Assembly (NCBI RefSeq): GCF_009834565.1
Contig: NZ_CP019428.1
Span: 2,852,001 to 2,916,000 of the forward strand
DNA length: 64,000 nucleotides
Direction of reading: 5' to 3'
Origin: Pseudomonas sp. R76
Lineage (GTDB): Bacteria > Pseudomonadota > Gammaproteobacteria > Pseudomonadales > Pseudomonadaceae
Each line of letters starts with the position of its first letter. Within the stretch, counting starts at the first letter, position 1. Below are positions 7,646 to 33,145 of the stretch, in pieces. Under the pieces are notes generated by a model. It was not told the origin of the DNA. It was given only the letters and a program-made list of their open reading frames with translations, and ran no database searches. A program made the position numbers and the translations under genes.

Positions 7646-8307
7646 GCATTCGCCCTCGACCTGACGCGGGGGCGGATGCCCGGCCCAAGCTGGGGCGACT
7701 GGACAACGGCAGGCACGGCAAGGCGCGCAGCGCCAAACACGGTGCGATCAACTGGCCGGGCACCTTGCTTGGCGGTCGGCCGCGCAGCCGCGCGGATTTG
7801 CTCTACCACCTGCGCAGTCGCGCGGCCCATGAGCTGTGGCTGGTGATTGTGGATGCCTCGGCGTCCACCCGGCGCCATGGCGCGTTGACCGACGCCAAAG
7901 GCTTGCTCGCCCAGTTGTTCGACGATGCCTATCGGCAACGCGCACGCATGGCGTTACTCACCGCCAGCGGGCAAGCGCCCACCTGGCAGGTGCAGGGCTT
8001 GAAGGCCGCCAAAGGCCTGACCGGTTGGCTGTCCCGGCTCGGTGCGGGCGGCGGCACGCCGTTGCTGGCGGCCTTGTCCGAGGCCGGGCAGTGGCTGCAA
8101 GCGCGACGCCAGCGTTATCCCGCCGAGCAACAGCGTCTGCTGGTAATTACCGATGGGCGGCTGAAGGATATCGCCGGTTTACCGCTGCTCGATTGCCCTG
8201 GGCTACTGGTGGATATCGAACGCGGGCCGATCAAACTCGGGCGTGCCACCCAGCTGGCGCGTGAGCTGAACCTGGACTATCGGCATATCGATAGCGTGTC
8301 GTCGTAA
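7570..8307 (+). CDS. VWA-domain part of the ChlD-like chelatase subunit, in the -1 frame
   Basis: This frame encodes a von Willebrand A domain with a MIDAS motif: DASAS at 7852-7866 and a downstream GGGTPL. It is the kind of C-terminal domain found in Mg-chelatase subunit D. The first in-frame ATG that could start it separately is at 7570, 76 nt inside the preceding gene, with no good ribosome binding site. The -1 signal at 7633-7639 makes expression as a fusion more likely: 331 residues from the AAA+ gene joined to 222 residues from codon 7639, a 553-residue ChlD-like subunit. In that product DASAS lies near residues 403-407. The start at 7570 is therefore a conservative placeholder. The gene closes the cobW-cobN operon. 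Confidence 0.8.
   Translation: MGRHARAGLAHGRTPRSTHLAKKALGIRPRPDAGADARPKLGRLDNGRHGKARSAKHGAINWPGTLLGGRPRSRADLLYHLRSRAAHELWLVIVDASASTRRHGALTDAKGLLAQLFDDAYRQRARMALLTASGQAPTWQVQGLKAAKGLTGWLSRLGAGGGTPLLAALSEAGQWLQARRQRYPAEQQRLLVITDGRLKDIAGLPLLDCPGLLVDIERGPIKLGRATQLARELNLDYRHIDSVSS
7633..7680 (+). other. Programmed -1 ribosomal frameshift signal
   Basis: The heptamer A AAA AAG lies at 7633-7639, with zero-frame codons CCA AAA AAG, exactly the phase needed for a -1 slip. After a 5-nt spacer (7640-7644), GGCATTCGCCC at 7645-7655 pairs along its full length with GGGCGGATGCC at 7670-7680: 11 bp with one G-U pair and a 14-nt loop. The -1 frame is the VWA domain frame, open to 8307. Programmed frameshifting that yields two chelatase subunits from one chlD gene has been reported in other cobalamin producers. 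Confidence 0.85.
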
Positions 8308-8515
8308 AAAAAACTGAACGTTGCCTGATTCCCGCTTGTCCCCGCTTCCCATGTCACCCCCCGCCTGCCAAATCCCTTAATTTTCCAAGCCTGCCGGAAG
8401 CCTCTCCAGGCTTGCGGCTGCGCCTGCTTTTTAGCGGCGCCCAGCACACCCGAGCCAAAACGGCAGCTGAAAACGGATTTTCTCCTCCACCGTGACTTAT
8501 CAGGCAGGTTACCCC
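8308..8515 (+). other. Leader region of the lipopeptide synthetase operon
   Basis: This stretch of 208 bp has no gene. A 7-bp inverted repeat (AAGCCTG at 8387-8393 and CAGGCTT at 8407-8413) followed by GC-rich sequence and a T5 run at 8428-8432 might end the cobalt operon. No clear sigma-70 promoter or LuxR-type palindrome could be picked out by eye. Confidence 0.4.
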
Positions 8516-21420
<12,905 letters not shown>

Positions 21421-21424
<4 letters not shown>

Positions 21425-24400
21425 GCATTTTTGAGCTGTTGGCGACGCTGAAAACAGGGGACATCCAACTGGCGCTCAAGGGCGAGCAGTTGTCGGTGCA
21501 AGGGAACAAACAAGCCTTGAGCGACCCGGCGATCCTCGCCGCGTTGCGTGAGCATAAGCCGGCGCTGATCGAGTTGATCAAGGCCGGCGAGTATTCGGCG
21601 ACCAAGGCGGGCAACGTCGAGGTACCGGCCAATGGCATACCGGTGGGCGCCGTAAGCATTACGCCGGGCATGCTGACGCTGTCGACGCTGAGCCAGGACG
21701 AGATCGACCGCATCGTTGCCACCGTCGACGGCGGTGTGGCGAACATCCAGGATATTTACCCGCTGGCGCCGTTGCAGGAAGGCATTCTCTTTCACCATGT
21801 CAGCGCCGAGCACGGTGACCCTTACGTGATGCAGTCGCAGTTCGCCTTCGACAGTGTCGAGCGTTTCGAGACGTTTGCCCAGGCGCTGCAAAGGGTGATC
21901 GAGCGCCACGATATCCTGCGCACCGGCGTGGTCTGGGACGGTTTGCAGCAACCCTCGCAAGTGGTGTGGCGCACGGCGCGCTTGCCGGTGCTGAAGGTTG
22001 AGCTGGACCCGGCCGACGGCGACATCGCCGCGCAGCTCCACGAACGTTTCGATGCCCGGCATTTCCGCCTCGACGTTACCCAGGCACCGCTGCTGCGCCT
22101 GGCGTGGGCGCAAGACCCGGCGCGCCAGCGCATCGTCGCCATGCTGCTGTTTCATCACATGGCCCTGGACCACAGTGCCCTGGAAGTGGTGCGGCATGAA
22201 ATGCAGGCATTCTTGCAGGGCCACGCGGCGCAATTGGGGGACGCGGTGCCGTTTCGCAATTACGTGGCCCAGGCGCGGCTGGGTGTCAGCGAGCAGCAGC
22301 ACGAGGCGTTTTTCCAGCAGATGCTCGGCGATGTGGTCGAGCCGACCCTGCCGTTTGGCTTGCAGGATGTGCAGGGCGACGGGCGCGATATCACCGAACT
22401 CGACTGGCCGCTGGCGGCCAGCCTCAACCAGCGCCTGCGCGTGCAGGCTCGCCTGTTGGGTGTGAGCGTCGCCAGCCTGTTCCACTTCGGCTGGGCCCAG
22501 GTGCTCAGCGTGCTGGCGGGCAAATCCCAGGTGGTGTTCGGCACCGTGCTGATGGGGCGCATGCAGGGTGGGCACGACACCGAACGGGCCTTGGGCATCT
22601 TCATCAACACCTTGCCGTTTCGGGTGGACGTGGGCAGCGAAGACCTGCGCGCCGGCATCAAGGCGACCCATGTGCGCCTGACCAGCCTGTTGCGCCATGA
22701 ACATGCGCCCCTGGCTTTGGCGCAACGTTGCAGTGGGGTGGTGGCGCCGACGCCGCTGTTCAGCGCCTTGCTCAACTATCGCCACAGCGGCACCGGCACC
22801 GGCAGCGAAGCGGTGGCGGCCTGGCGCGGTATTGAGACGCTGCGCTCCGATGAGCGCACCAACTACCCGCTGACCCTCAGCGTGGATGACGTGGGCGACG
22901 GCTTTATCCTGCGCCTGCTGGCCACCCCCCAGGTGGACCCGCAGCGCGTCTGCGCGTATTTGCAAACCGCCCTGGAAAACCTGGTGACGGCCCTGGAACA
23001 GGCGCCTAACACCGCGCTCAAGCAGGTGTCGGTGCTGCCTGCCGCCGAGCAACAACAGCTGCTGGAGCAGTTCAACGCGACCCACGCCGAGTTCCCCCAA
23101 GGCACCACGCTGCACGCGCGTATCGAGGCCCAGGCGGCCCGCACGCCCAGCGCCATCGCCGCCGTTTACCAAGGCCGGCAGCTGACCTACGCCGAGCTGA
23201 ACCAGCAGGCCAACCTGCTGGCCCATCACCTGCTGGCGCTGGGGGTCAAGCCCGACGACCGCGTCGCCATCGTCGCCCGTCGTGGCCTGGACACCCTGGC
23301 CGGGCTGCTGGCGATTCTCAAGGCCGGCGCCTGCTACGTGCCGGTCGACCCGTCGCACCCGGCCGAGCGCCTGAATTACCTGCTGACCGACAGCGCGCCG
23401 GTGGCGGTACTCACCCAGCAGTCGCTGCTGGAGCGCCTGCCCGCGCTGGACGTGCCGGTGATAGACCTGGACCGCTTCACCTGGCAGCACCACTCGGCGA
23501 GCAACCCCAGGGTCAATGTCACGCCTTCGAACCTCGCCTATGTGATCTACACTTCCGGCTCCACCGGCCTGCCCAAAGGCGTGATGGTCGAACACCACAC
23601 CGTGGCCAACCTGGTCGACTGGCATTGCCGCGCCTTTGACCTGTGCGCCGGGCGCCACACGGCCAGCGTCGCCGGGTTCGGCTTTGATGCGATGGCCTGG
23701 GAAGTGTGGCCGGCGTTGTGTGTGGGCGCGACCTTGCACCTGCCACCGGCCAACGACGGTGCCGAAGACATCGACGCCTTGCTCGCCTGGTGGTGCGCGC
23801 AACCGTTGGACGTGTGCTTTTTGCCCACGCCGGTGGCCGAGTACGCTTTCAGCCAACAGATCGAACACCCGACGTTGCGCACCTTGCTGATCGGCGGTGA
23901 TCGCCTGCGCCAGTTCGCGCGCGCCCAGCGTTTCGAGCTGATTAACAACTACGGCCCGACGGAGGCCACCGTGGTCGCCACCTCCGGCAAGGTCGAGGCA
24001 GGCCAGCCGTTGCACATCGGCAAACCCATCGCGAATGCCACGGTGTACCTGCTGGACGAGCAGCAACGCCCGGTGCCGTTGGGTGTGGCCGGTGAGCTGT
24101 ATGTGGGCGGCAAGGGCGTGGCCCGTGGTTATTTGAACCGCCCGGAGCTGACCGCCGAACGCTTCCTGCAAGACCCGTTCAATGCGGGCCGCATGTACCG
24201 CACCGGCGACCTCGCGCGTTGGCTGCCGGACGGCAATATTGAGTATTTGGGGCGTAATGACGACCAGGTGAAGATCCGTGGCGTGCGCATCGAATTGGGC
24301 GAAATCGAAACCCAGCTCAACCAGTTGCCCGGCATTCAGGAAGCCGTGGTGTTGGTGCGTGAAGAGCGGCTGGTGGCGTACTTCACTGAAAACCCGCAGC

Positions 24401-27400
24401 TCGACCCGCTGGCGGTCGGTGATATCCGCGCCCACCTGGTGGCGCACCTGCCGGACTATATGGTCCCGGTTGCCTACGTGAAGCTCGATGCGTTGCCGCT
24501 CACCGCCAATGGCAAGCTCGACCGCAAGGCCTTGCCGGCGCCGGACATGGCCGCCGTCTTTACCCGCGAGTACGAAGCGCCCCAGGGCGAGATCGAAAGC
24601 GTATTGGCGCAGATCTGGGCCGATGTACTGCACGTCGCGCGCGTCGGGCGTCGCGACCATTTCTTCGAACTGGGCGGCCACTCGCTGCTGGCGATGCGCA
24701 TGGTTTCCCAAGTACGCCAGCGCCTGGGTGTCGAGTTGATCCTCGGCGACCTGTTTGCGAATGCCGAGCTGGCGGCCGTGGCTGAAGTGCTGGCCCAATC
24801 CGGGCGCAGCACCTTGCCGGATATTCTGCCGGCCAACCGTGAGGACGATGTGCCGTTGTCGTTCGCCCAGCAGCGCCTGTGGTTCCTGGCGCTGATGGAA
24901 GGCGCCAATACCGCCTACAACATTCCTATCGGCCTGCGCCTGCGTGGGCAGCTGCACGTCGAGGCGCTGCAACGCGCGCTGGCGCGTATCGTCGCGCGTC
25001 ACGAAACCCTGCGCAGTCGCTTCGCCCAGCACGGCGACGACGCCAAGGTGCTGATCGTGCCCGCCGAAGACGTGCTGCCGCTGCAAGTGCAGGACCTGCG
25101 CCGCCACCCGCAACCGCAGCAGGCGCTGGACGCCTTGATCCACGGCGAAGCCTCGGCACCGTTCGACCTGGAGCGCGGCCCGTTGCTGCGTGGGCGTCTG
25201 GTGGTGATGGCCGACGATCACCATGTGCTGTTGCTGACCTTGCACCATATCGTCTCCGATGGCTGGTCGATGGGCGTGCTGACCCGCGAGCTGATGGCGT
25301 TGTACCAAGCCTTCAGCCATGGCCTGCCTGACCCGTTGCCGGCGCTGGCAATCCAGTACGGCGACTTTGCCGTGTGGCAGCGTTTGTGGCTCAGCGGTGA
25401 AGTGCTGCAGCGCCAGAGCAGCTATTGGCAAACCGCCCTGGCGGGGGCGCCGGCGTTGCTCGCCTTGTCCACCGACCGACCACGGCCGGCGCAACAGGAC
25501 TACGCCGGCAGCAGCGTCGAAGTGCGCCTGGATGAACGCCTGACCGCTGGGCTCAAGGCCTTGAGCCAACGCCATGGCACCACGCTGTACATGACCTTGA
25601 TGACGGCCTGGGCCGCATTGCTGGCGCGGCTGTCCGGGCAGCCGGACCTGGTGATCGGCTCGCCGGTGGCCAACCGCACGCGCAGCGAAGTCGAAGGGTT
25701 GATCGGCTTGTTCGTCAACACCCTGGCGGTGCGCATCGACACCTCGGGCGCGTTGAGCACCGAGGCGCTGTTGGCGCGGGTCAAGGCGCTGACGCTGCAA
25801 GCCCAGGCCCATCAGGACCTGCCGTTCGAACAAGTGGTGGAAATCACCCGGCCGGTGCGCAGCCTGGCCCATAGCCCGTTGTTCCAGACCCTGCTGAGCT
25901 GGCAGGACAGCAGCGCGCCGACCCTGGCGTTGGGCGACCTGGCCTTGGAAGGCATTGTCGAGAACAGCCACTTTGCCAAATTCGATTTGTCGCTGAACCT
26001 CGGCGAAGTGCAGGGCAGTATTCTCGGCGCGCTCGAATATGCGTTGGCCTTGTTTGATGAGTCGACCGTGCAGCGCTACGTCGGCTATTTCACCCGCGTG
26101 TTGCAGGCGATGGTCGATAACGACCAGGCGGTGCTTGCGCATGCGCCGCTGCTGGATGAGCGTGAGCGCCAGCACCTGCTGGTGGATTTCAACGCCACCG
26201 AAGTGAACTACAACCTCGACCAGACCTTGCACGGCCTGTTCGAAGCGCAGGTGCAGCGCACGCCGGACGCGATTGCCGTCAAGGCGGGCACGCAGCAACT
26301 GACCTATGCCGAACTCAACGCACAGGCCAACCAGTTGGCCCATCACCTGCTGGCGCTGGGCGTGCAGGCGGATTCACGGGTGGCGATCTGCGTGGAGCGT
26401 GGCCTTGGGATGGTGGTCGGGCTGTACGCGATTCTCAAGGCCGGCGCCGCCTATGTGCCGCTGGACCCGGCGTACCCGCTGGACCGCCTGGCCTACATGC
26501 TGGAGGACAGTGCGCCGGTTGTGGTGCTGGCCCAGGGTGTTACGCGCGAGTTGCTTGGCGCGGTGCCGGTGGTCGATCTGGACAGACCTTGCTGGCAGCA
26601 GCAACCCGTCGACAACCCCGACGTAGCGGGCGTGGCGGCGTATGTCATCTACACCTCGGGCTCAACCGGGCAGCCCAAGGGTGTGATCAACGAACACCGT
26701 GGCGTGGTCAACCGCCTGCTGTGGATGCAGGACGAATACGGCCTCACGGCGCACGACTCAGTGCTGCAGAAAACCCCGTTCAGCTTCGACGTGTCGGTGT
26801 GGGAATTCTTCTGGCCGCTGTTCACCGGCGCACGCCTGGTGATGGCGCGCCCTGGCGGGCATAAAGAACCGGAGTACCTGTGCGATGTGATCGAGGCCGA
26901 ACAGATCACCACGCTGCACTTTGTACCGTCGATGCTTGATGTATTCCTCGCCCATGGCGATGTGAGCCAGGCAGCCGGGCTGGTGCGCGTGATGTGCAGC
27001 GGCGAAGCTTTGCCAGGCAGCCTGGTGCGGCGCTTCAAGCAGCAGTTGCCGGGCAGTGCATTGCATAACCTGTATGGTCCGACCGAGGCCGCCGTCGACG
27101 TTACTGCGTGGAATTGCGCAGGCATTGACGTGCCGGACAACACGCCAATCGGCAAGCCCATCGCCAATACGCGCATGTACGTGCTCGACAGCCAGTTGCA
27201 GCCGGTTCCGCTGGGCGTGGTCGGTGAGCTGTTTATTGGTGGCGTGCAAGTGGCGCGCGGGTATCTGAACCGGCCGGAGCTGACTGCCGAACGTTTCCTC
27301 GATGACCCGTTTACCCAGGGGCGCATGTACCGCACCGGTGACGTCGGGCGCTATTTGCCGGATGGCACTCTCGAGTACCTGGGGCGCAATGATGACCAGG

Positions 27401-30400
27401 TGAAGATCCGTGGCTTGCGCATTGAGCTGGGGGAAATCCAGGCGCGGCTGACCGAGTTCCCGTCGGTCAATGAAGCCGCCGTGGTCGCCCGCGAGCAACG
27501 GCTGGTGGCGTATTACACCGGCGTACACAGCGACATCGACGCGCTGCGCAGCCATCTGCTGCAGCACTTGCCGGAATTTATGGTGCCGGCGATCTTCGTG
27601 CATCTCGACGCGTTGCCGCTGAGCCCCAACGGCAAACTCGACCGTAAGGCCTTGCCCGAACCGGGGCTGGATTCGGTGGTGGTACGCGAATACGAAGCGC
27701 CCCAGGGCGACACGGAAATTGCCTTGGCCAGCCTCTGGGCCGAGTTGCTCAATGTGGAACGCGTAGGCCGTCACGACAACTTCTTCGAGCTGGGCGGGCA
27801 CTCGCTGCTGGCTGTCAGCTTGATGGGGCGTATGCGTCGGCTCGGGTTGTCGGCGGATGTGAAGGTGCTGTTTGGCCAGCCGACACTCTCGGCCCTGGCG
27901 GCGGCACTGGGCGGCGGTCGCGAAGTGGCGGTGCCGGCCAATGGCATTGCCGCCGACTGCACGCAGATCACGCCGGCCATGCTGCCATTGATTCAACTGG
28001 ACCAGACGGCCATCGACCGACTCGTCGCCTGCATCCCTGGCGGCGCGGCGAATGTGCAGGACATCTACCCGCTGGCGCCGTTGCAGGCCGGCATTCTCTA
28101 TCACCATCGGGCCGTAGCGACCGGCGATGCGTACGTGTTGCAGGCGCAGTTTGCCTTCGACAGCCTGTTGCGCCTGGAGGCGTTCGCCCGTGCATTGCAG
28201 GCGGTGATCCAGCGCCATGACGTGCTGCGCTCATCGTTCCATTGGGATGGCCTGCAAGAGCCGGTGCAGGTGGTTTGGCGTGATGCCAGGCTGAGCGTCG
28301 AAACCGGCCCGTTGCCGGAGCGTCTCGACCTGGCCCAAGCGCCGCTGATGCGCCTGGTTTATGTGCAAGAGCCGCAGCGTGTGGTGGCGACGTTGCTGTT
28401 CCATCACCTTGTGATGGACCACATCGCGCTGGATATCCTGCAGCATGAAATGCAGGCGTTCCTGCTCGGTCGTGAGGGTGAGTTGGGTGCGGCGGTGCCG
28501 TATCGCAATTACGTCGCCCAGACCCGCTTGGGTGCAGACGACCACGAAGCGTTCTTCCTCGAAATGCTGGGTGAGATTGACGAGCCGACCACTGTCGACA
28601 ACCTGGGCGTCGATGAACAGGCGCATCTGCCGATTGACCCGCAGTTGAGCCAGCGCCTGCGCACCCAGGCGCGCCATGCGGGTGTGAGTGCCGCCAGCCT
28701 GATGCACTTGGCCTGGGCGCAGGTGTTGAGCAAAGTCAGCGGCCGCGAGCAGGTGGTGTTCGGCACCGTGATGCTCGGCCGCCTGCAAGGTGGCGAAGGC
28801 GCCGAGCGGGCCATGGGCGTATTCATCAACACCTTGCCGTTGCGCGTCGACCTGGGTGAGCACTCGGTGCGTAGCGCAGTGCGCGCCACCCATGCGCGCC
28901 TGACCCAGCTGCTCAGCCATGAGCATGCACCGCTGGCCCTGGCTCAGCGCTGCAGCGCGGTGCCGGTGGCCACGCCGTTGTTTAACGTGCTGTTCAACTA
29001 CCGTCACAGCGCGCCGCAACAGGGCGGCGTGGCCGAGGCATGGCAGGGCATTCAACTGCTGAAAACCGATGAACACACCAATTACGGGTTGTCGGTGAGT
29101 GTCGATGACCTCGGTGAGGGCTTCAGCCTGGAAGCCACGGGGCAGGGCGCCCGGCGTGTGTGTGGCTACTTGCAAGTCGCCGTGGAGCAATTGGTTGAGG
29201 CGCTGGAGCACAACACTGAAAGCGCGATCAGTTGCTTGCCGATTCTGCCTGCTGCCGAGCGTAAGCAGCTGTCGGCGTTCAACGCGACTGCCCGTGCGTT
29301 CCCCCGTGAACACACGGTGCAGCGGCTGTTTGAAGCCCAGGCGCTGGCGCGCCCTGACGCCGTGGCGGTGCTGCACGGCGAGCAGGCGTGGAGCTACGGT
29401 GAATTGAACACCCGCGCCAACCGTCTGGCCCATCACCTGTTGAGCCTGGGCGTGCGGCCCGCCGACACGCTGGCGATCCTGCTGCCGCGCTCTATGGATC
29501 TACTGGTCAGCCAGCTGGCCGTGCTCAAGTGCGCGGCGGCGTATGTGCCGCTGGATATCAACGCGCCCGCCGAGCGTCAGGGTTTTATGCTGCAGGACAG
29601 CGGCGCGGCCCTGTTGTTGACCCGCAGTGAGGCAGTCGTCGAGTACTCGGCACAGCGCCTGGACCTCGACACCCTTACCCTCGACACCCTGACCCTCGAC
29701 CCGCAACCGAGCCACAACCCGGATTTGTCGCAGTCCTCGGACAGCGTGGCGTACATCATGTACACGTCCGGCTCCACCGGCACGCCCAAGGGCGTGTTGG
29801 TGCCGCATCGCGGTATCACGCGGCTGGTGCTCAACAACGGTTATGCCGACTTCAATGCGGCCGACCGCGTGGCCTTCGCCTCCAACCCGGCGTTCGACGC
29901 CAGCACCATGGATGTGTGGGGCCCATTGCTCAACGGCGGCCAGGTGCAGGTGATCGATCATGCGACTTTGCTCGACCCGCGCGCCTTTGGCACTGCGCTG
30001 CAAGGCGCGACGGTGCTGTTCGTGACCACGGCGCTGTTCAACCAATACGTGCAGATGATTCCCGAGGCGCTGGCGGGCTTGCGCATCCTGTTGTGCGGCG
30101 GCGAGCGTGCCGACCCGGCGGCGTTTCGCACGCTGCTGGCCCAGGCACCGGCGTTGCGTCTGGTGCATTGCTACGGGCCGACGGAAACCACCACCTACGC
30201 CACCACTTATGAAGTGCGCACGCTTGCCGCAGGCGCCGACAGCGTGCCGGTGGGGCGGCCGATCTCCAACACGCAAATCCATGTGCTGGATGCGCAGCTG
30301 CAGCCGGTGCCGGTGGGTGTGACCGGTGAAATCTGCATCGGCGGCGACGGCGTGGCCAAGGGTTATTTGAACCGGCCCGAGCTGACGGCCGAGAAATTTG

Positions 30401-32760
30401 TGCAAGACCCGCTCAACCCAGGCGCCTTGATGTACCGCACCGGCGACCTCGGCCGCTGGACGGCGCAGGGCTTGCTGGAGTGCATCGGGCGCAATGACGA
30501 TCAGGTCAAGATCCGTGGTTTCCGCATTGAGCTGGGCGAGGTGGAGGCGCGCCTGGCGACCTGTGCCGGCATACAGGACGTGGTGGTGCTGGCGCGTGAA
30601 GACGTGCCGGGCGACAAGCGCCTGGTGGCGTATTTCACCTGGGCGGGCGAACCCGCAGAGGTCGACAGCGTGCGTGCCCATCTGCACAGCCAATTGCCGG
30701 ATTACATGCTGCCGTCGGCCTATGTAGCGCTTGAGCAGTTGCCGCTGACGGCCAACGGCAAGATCGACCGCAAAGCCTTGCCGGTTCCGGCCCTGGAGGC
30801 GTTGCACCGGCGAGATTTCGAAGCGCCGGCCGATGCGTTGGAACAGACCCTGGCGCAACTGTGGGCCGAGGTGTTGAAGCTTGCGCAGGTCGGGCGGCAT
30901 GACAGCTTCTTCGAGCTGGGTGGGCATTCGTTGCTGGCGATTCGACTGGTCAACCTGCTGGAAGAGGCGGGGTTGCAGGTGTCGCTGGCGGAGCTGTTCC
31001 AGCATGCCAGCGTGGCCTCTGTGGCCGCGATGCTGCACCAGCGCACGGATGAGCCGGTGCGCGACAGTTCGGTGATTACCGTGCGCAGCAGCGGTTCGCA
31101 GGCGCCGCTGTTTCTGGTCCACGAGTTCAGCGGCATGGATGTGTACTTTCCGGCGCTGGGCCAGCACCTGCCCGGTGACTACCCGATCTATGGCCTGCCG
31201 GGCGCGGCGCTTGGCGAGTCGCACCTGAACACCATGGAAGGCCTGGCAGCGCGCCTGGTCGGGTTGATTCGCGGCCTGCAACCCCATGGGCCGTACCGGC
31301 TGGCGGGTTGGTCGTTTGGCGGGGTGTTGGCGTATGAAGTGGCGATGCAATTGCTGGGGCTGGATGAGCCGGTGGCGTTTCTCGGTTTGATCGACAGCTA
31401 CGTGCCGCGCATGACCGACCAGGGCAAGGCGCGCTGGAGCGGGCCGGATGCGCTCAAGCGGCATCTGCTGCTGCAGTGCACGGCGTATTGGAAAGCACAG
31501 GGAGGTGTGGATGAGCTGGCGAGCCTTGAACAACTGGAGGCGGGCATTGGACAGCTGGACTTTGCAGGTTTGCTGCAACGCTGTCGCGATGAAGGTCTGC
31601 TGTACGCGCAAATGGCAGCGGCGACGGACGCGGACCTCTTGAGTTTTATCCAGCGTGAAGTGGGGCACGGGCATGCGCTGGCGCATTACAGCCTGTTCCC
31701 ACTGCCGGTGGCGGTGCATCTGTTCAGCGCGCAGGAGCGGCCCACCGAGTTGTCGCGCCGCCGTGTTTCGCTGGGTTGGGAGGACGCGCTGGCGCCGGGG
31801 CAATTGCGCCAGGTGGAAGTGCCAGGCGATCACCAGAGCATGATGCAGGCGCCGCGTATCCAGGCGTTGGGGCGTGCGATGTCTGAGGCGCTGGCGGTGG
31901 GTGTGTCGGTCGCCGAGGCGGCGCATCAACCGCTGTTGCGCATTCAGAGTGGGCGAGCAGGCTATGCGCCGGTGTTCTGTGTGCCAGGGGCCGGGGACAG
32001 CGTTACCGGTTATGTGGGCTTGAGCGAGGCGCTCGGGCGTGACTGGCCGTTGTTTGGCTTGCAGCCGCGCGGGCTGGATGGCGAGGCGGTGCCCCATAGC
32101 CAGGTGGAGGCGGCGGCGCAGTGTTATCTGGCGGCGCTGACGCAGGAGTGCCCCCAGGGGCCGGTGCATCTGGTGGGGCATTCGTTTGGCGGCTGGGTCG
32201 CGCTGGAGCTGGCGCTGCGGTTGCAGGCGCAAGGCCGTGAGGTGGCGTCGTTGACGGTGATTGACAGTGAAGCGCCAGGCGGTGCGGGGCGGCCTTACAC
32301 GACGACGGCGGCGTTGCTGCGCCTGATCGAGGCGATGCAGTTGGCAGCTGGGCAGTCGCTGGGCATCGACCTGGTGGATTTTGCCGAGCGTGATGAGGTG
32401 GCGCAGCGCACGGGCTTGCATGCGGGGATGGTGGCGGTGGGGTTGTTGCCGGGGCGTGCCTCGGTTGACGCGATGGACGGCCCGGCGCGCACGTATGCGG
32501 CGGCGTTGCGCACCGTGTATCGGCCGCAGCAGCGTTACCACGGGGTGGTGCGGTTGGTGTTGGCTGAGGATCCTTCCCTGGATGCCGCCGGGAATCAGCG
32601 CGAGCAGGGGTTGATGATTGAAGGCTGGCGGCGGCAGGGCAGTGGGTTGGAGGTTTGGTATGGGCCGGGGAATCACTTTACGTTGCTCAAGGCGCCGAAT
32701 GTGGTGGCGTTGTCGCGGTGGTGGCTTGAGGGTGTGGTGATTGGGGAGGTGGTGTCTTGA
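21421..32760 (+). CDS. viscC: Three-module lipopeptide NRPS with tandem thioesterases (ViscC type), residues Leu7-Ser8-Ile9
   Basis: GTG start in a GTGA overlap with the previous stop, and GGAGAT about 7 nt upstream. The 3779-residue product is C-A-T-C-A-T-C-A-T-TE-TE. Pocket residues are DAWFLGNVVK (Leu), DVWHMSLVDK (Ser) and DAMFLGCTYK (a branched residue; Ile or Val fits position 9). The first and third C domains are dual condensation/epimerisation type, with FHHVSAEHGD near 123 and YHHRAVATGD near 2227. The second is an ordinary LCL domain (PLSFAQQRLWFL, then HHIVSDGWS near 1277). This predicts D-Ser6, L-Leu7 and D-Ser8. The last two domains have nucleophile elbows GWSFG (about 3297) and GHSFG (about 3587). 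Tandem thioesterases are usual in Pseudomonas lipopeptide synthetases; the first normally closes the lactone onto Thr3. Nothing looks truncated. Confidence 0.9.
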
Positions 32761-32927
32761 TGGCCTTTGATGGACTCAGCTGTGGCAGCTGTCTGGGGTA
32801 CATATCCGTTGCTGCGGTAACGGCGGCTTATGGTTCCGCTCTTACAGCGGGTCACTTTTTGAGGGACCAAAAAGTAACCAAAAAGTCCTCGCCCCACCAC
32901 TCGGCACCTCGCCTAGGCTCGGTGTGC

Positions 32928-33034
32928 CCGAACGCAGGCTTTGGAGCGTGGGCCGCCGCGATGGGCCATCCTTGGCCCAGCGCGGCTAACCCGGCGTCCT
33001 GCCGGGTTGCCCACGCTCCAAAGCCTGCGTTCGG
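32928..33034 (+). repeat. Large nested inverted repeat downstream of viscC
   Basis: A perfect 26-bp inverted repeat, 32928-32953 with 33009-33034, encloses an 8-bp perfect hairpin (AACCCGGC at 32988-32995, GCCGGGTT at 33001-33008) and a GGGCC/GGCCC pair. It sits in the 521-bp gene-free stretch 32761-33281. The preceding part, 32815-32900, with an AAAAGTAACCAAAAAGTCC stretch, resembles a dispersed Pseudomonas intergenic element. An in-frame ORF across this stretch (32757-33197) is not credible as a gene. The structure may terminate or stabilise the 24-kb viscBC transcript. Confidence 0.7.
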
Positions 33035-33072
33035 CCAGCGTGGTTTAACGGGGCGCTTGAGATCAAAAGCCC

Positions 33073-33096
33073 GATCAAGATCAAGATCAAGATCAA
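33073..33096 (+). repeat. Short tandem repeat, (GATCAA)4
   Basis: Four consecutive copies of GATCAA lie between the nested inverted repeat and the REPIN. A related GATCAAAAGC occurs just before. This is a microsatellite-like tract that could vary in copy number by slippage. It is outside any gene. Confidence 0.8.
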
Positions 33097-33145
33097 CAGC
33101 AAATCAAAAGCCGAGTAATCCGTTCCTGATGCATGGAGATCCAAA

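Noticed and set aside
33073..33096. Regular repeats considered as a CRISPR array
   Set aside because: The unit is only 6 bp, directly abutting, with no spacers and no cas genes nearby.
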